Assembly (NCBI GenBank): GCA_023229525.1
Contig: JALNZC010000002.1
Coordinates: forward strand, 141,332 to 205,331
Direction of reading: 5' to 3'
DNA from: Bacteroidales bacterium
GTDB taxonomy: Bacteria; Bacteroidota; Bacteroidia; Bacteroidales; FEN-979
Length of the DNA: 64,000 nt
In this document: positions 62,271 through 64,000 of the stretch, one piece after another
Position numbering within the stretch: position 1 is the stretch's first letter
Layout: each line of letters opens with the position of its first letter
Position numbers and translations under genes: made by a program
Notes under the pieces: model-generated
What the model saw: the letters and a program-made list of their open reading frames with translations, nothing else
Databases searched by the model: none
What the model was told of the DNA's origin: nothing

Positions 62271-62335
62271 CGGCAAATAACAATGCAAGTTTTCGGCAAA
62301 TAAGGATGTAAGAAATCGGCAAATAAGAATGCAAG
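62271..62335 (+). repeat. Three terminal direct repeats of the IS21 element
   Basis: CGGCAAATAACAATGCAAG (62271-62289), CGGCAAATAAGGATGTAAG (62294-62312) and CGGCAAATAAGAATGCAAG (62317-62335) at 23-bp steps. IS21 elements carry such repeated terminal sites for transposase binding. Confidence 0.9.
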
Positions 62336-62388
62336 GTCCTTCCTTCGTTAACTTCCCATTTTAAAGAAAAAAGAAAAAAAAGCAAGGG

Positions 62389-62426
62389 TTGCAGCTCAAC
62401 TTGACCATGGTCAAGTTGAGCTGCAA
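62389..62426. terminator. 38-bp perfect palindrome upstream of istA
   Basis: Two 19-bp arms (TTGCAGCTCAACTTGACCA and complement) centred on CCATGG form a perfect inverted repeat with no spacer, flanked by A-runs. On the minus strand a T-run follows the stem. It could act as a terminator against outside transcription or as a cruciform. Confidence 0.6.
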
Positions 62427-62477
62427 AAAACCTAACATTTAGTCTGACTTTTGGTCTTTTAACCAAACCTGTCAGAC

Positions 62478-64000
62478 ATGAATAAAAAAATTGAACACCG
62501 ATGGATTATGTATTATGAGATACTAAATCAACAATGGAACGGAAAGACGCCCTCCCAGATCGCGGAGTATCTGGTGATGGACACCCGGACTGTAAAAAAG
62601 TATTTGGCTATGAGCGAAAAGGAGTATGAGGCTTCTCTGGAAAGTCAATCGAGGAGAACGAAAAAACTGGCTTCCTATGAAGACTTTGTCAAAGGACGAC
62701 TGGAGCTATGTCCCGAAGCTTCTTCGGCCCAGGTCCACGACTGGCTTAAGGAACACTATCCGTTGTTTCCCAAGGCCAGTATCAGAACGGTATACGACTT
62801 TGTCTTGTTTGTCCGGCAGAAACATAACCTGGTTAAGGTCTTTACTTCACGGCACTACCAGCAGGTTGAAGAACTTCCTTATGGAGATCAGGCCCAGGTT
62901 GATTTTGGAGAGTATAATATGAGCGATGTCGATGGTCATCGTAAGAAGGTTTACTTCCTGGCACTGGTCTTATCACGCTCTCGATACAAGATGGTCTGTT
63001 TCTTGGATCATCCCTTTACTGCCTCATCAGCTATCGAAGCCCATGAAATGGCGTTTACTTACATCGAGGGCTATCCCCGGGAACTGGTCTATGATCAGGA
63101 TAAAGTCTTGCTGGCGAACGAAAACAAAGGCGATGTGGTGTTAACCGAAGCATTCCGGGCTTACGGCCAGAGCCGGCCATTTAAGATCCGGTTCTGTCGC
63201 AAGAATGATCCCCAGAGCAAAGGAAAAATAGAAAACGTGATCAAATACATCAAGTACAATTTTCTCAGGGGCCGGCTGTATCATGAGGTGTTTGTTTTGA
63301 ATGACCAGGCCCTGGATTGGCTTAGCCGAACGGCCAATGCCAAAGAACATTCTACGACCCATAAAATCCCTGCACTGGAATGGATGATTGAAAAGGCCCA
63401 CCTGATCCCTCTGCAACCTGCCTTGTTCAATACCTCCCCTCGAAGGATATATGCCGTGAGTAAAGATAACGTGATCCATTATCAAGGCAGTACCTACTCG
63501 GTTCCCATCGGAACCTACCAGGGAGCTAAAACAGAAGTACGGCTTGAGCAGAGGGGCGACATCCTGATCCTAAGCGATACCAGTGGTAAGGAGATTATCC
63601 AACACCCGGTATCGTATATCAAAGGCACACAGGTCCGCCATAAAACGCATTACCGGGATCATAGCCTAAGCGTGAATAAACTGATCGATCAGGTGGCTTC
63701 ACGCTTTACCGATCAGCAGAAAGCACACAGCTACCTCGATAAGGTTCATCTTCAGTTCCCCCGTTATGCCAGAGATCAAATGCAGATCATCGAACAAGCA
63801 GCGAAGAAATATCCCAGACAGGACATGGATCTTGCTTTGGAATATTGTCTGGAGAACCATCTGGAGAAAGCAGCTGACTTTGAACCGGTATTACTGGCCC
63901 TACGAGAACAGCAGCAAATAGGCGAAGGACCTATCGCTAATAATGAACCTTGTTTACAAAATCCAAAGTACAAAATCCAACCTCATACCAGCAGTATATC
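62478..64000 (+). CDS. istA: IS21 transposase IstA (3' end beyond window)
   Basis: Open from ATG 62478 to the window end (507 codons visible). An N-terminal helix-turn-helix (QIAEYLVMDTRTVKKYL) is followed by a DDE integrase core: first Asp in GDQAQVDFGEY (about 142), second in LVYDQDKVL, Glu in QSKGKIENVIKY. The C-terminal beta-barrel region (VIHYQGSTYSVPIGTYQG) is also present. The protein looks intact as far as visible, so the element may be active. istB would be expected just downstream. Confidence 0.93.
   Translation, partial: MNKKIEHRWIMYYEILNQQWNGKTPSQIAEYLVMDTRTVKKYLAMSEKEYEASLESQSRRTKKLASYEDFVKGRLELCPEASSAQVHDWLKEHYPLFPKASIRTVYDFVLFVRQKHNLVKVFTSRHYQQVEELPYGDQAQVDFGEYNMSDVDGHRKKVYFLALVLSRSRYKMVCFLDHPFTASSAIEAHEMAFTYIEGYPRELVYDQDKVLLANENKGDVVLTEAFRAYGQSRPFKIRFCRKNDPQSKGKIENVIKYIKYNFLRGRLYHEVFVLNDQALDWLSRTANAKEHSTTHKIPALEWMIEKAHLIPLQPALFNTSPRRIYAVSKDNVIHYQGSTYSVPIGTYQGAKTEVRLEQRGDILILSDTSGKEIIQHPVSYIKGTQVRHKTHYRDHSLSVNKLIDQVASRFTDQQKAHSYLDKVHLQFPRYARDQMQIIEQAAKKYPRQDMDLALEYCLENHLEKAADFEPVLLALREQQQIGEGPIANNEPCLQNPKYKIQPHTSSI

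Larger units (their letters stand above)
62265..64000 (+). mobile_element. IS21 family element, left end to the window edge
   Basis: It begins TGTAAACGGC at 62265, inside the reverse transcriptase. Three direct repeats of about 19 bp follow, then a leader with a long palindrome, then istA. istB and the right end lie beyond the window. Confidence 0.88.

Overview
The window comes from a member of the Bacteroidota, probably class Bacteroidia. Several signs agree: two kinds of type IX secretion (T9SS) sorting domains, a complete Bat aerotolerance operon, a DUF4783 protein, the Bacteroidota promoter pattern (-33 TTTG, -7 TAnnTTTG), and a tmRNA tag ending in LAA. No plasmid or phage backbone is seen. 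The sequence reads as chromosome with accessory segments.

Layout. 0.1-8 kb: a T9SS-secreted FG-GAP protein, a sigma-54-type response regulator without a DNA-binding domain, tmRNA, gpsA and a TPR/PAS histidine kinase. 8-17.3 kb: surface-glycan genes (methyltransferase, two sister GT2 enzymes, a GT4, a flippase) around a giant internally duplicated T9SS protein. 17.6-20.7 kb: BrkB-like membrane protein, nadC, DUF4783, rlmH. 20.8-29.9 kb: moxR, DUF58, a BatD-like protein, then batA-batB-batC-batD-batE. 30-37.5 kb: T9SS beta-propeller, pyrE, a Nudix protein, a conserved hypothetical, a BamA-like protein, tRNA-Glu. 38-50.8 kb: accessory genes (lipoprotein, DUF6922 pseudogene, AAA ATPases, Wzi-like protein, Fic, exosortase, FemAB, MazEF, polysaccharide deacetylase). 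50.9-59.9 kb: a mostly one-way exopolysaccharide cluster. 60-64 kb: a mobile-element wreck, with a decayed transposase, a group II intron cut by an IS21 element, and istA running off the end.

The most unusual feature is a pervasive set of short tandem arrays. Several unrelated sequence families (ATCCTGC, CGTCCCT, GATAGGA, AATTAAT, TTTTGAA, AATCGTA, GAATATT) share one unit length of 7 bp, and two further families have 8 bp. They fill most intergenic gaps from 0 to 53 kb, occupy every junction of the Bat operon, form signal-peptide regions and C-termini, and interrupt conserved domains in frame (GpsA, the Nudix box, BatD, Wzi-like, T9SS proteins). Because 7 and 3 share no factor, a perfect heptamer array encodes the same heptapeptide in all three frames of a strand. 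Arrays without stop codons can therefore enter genes, and loss or gain of one unit shifts the frame. Many arrays follow a roughly 110-bp dispersed element (core GAGCCGCACAACC), always in the same orientation, and alternate with a GGGAGCGAAGCGACC motif.

The 46-60 kb region (exosortase, two FemAB proteins, two polysaccharide deacetylases, priming sugar transferase, VanZ, GT4s, DUF354, a nucleotidyltransferase-thymidylate kinase fusion) resembles exosortase-linked exopolysaccharide loci. The part beyond 53.3 kb has no heptamer arrays and looks more A/T-rich, as expected of a newer arrival. All calls are from reading the sequence; no database search was run.
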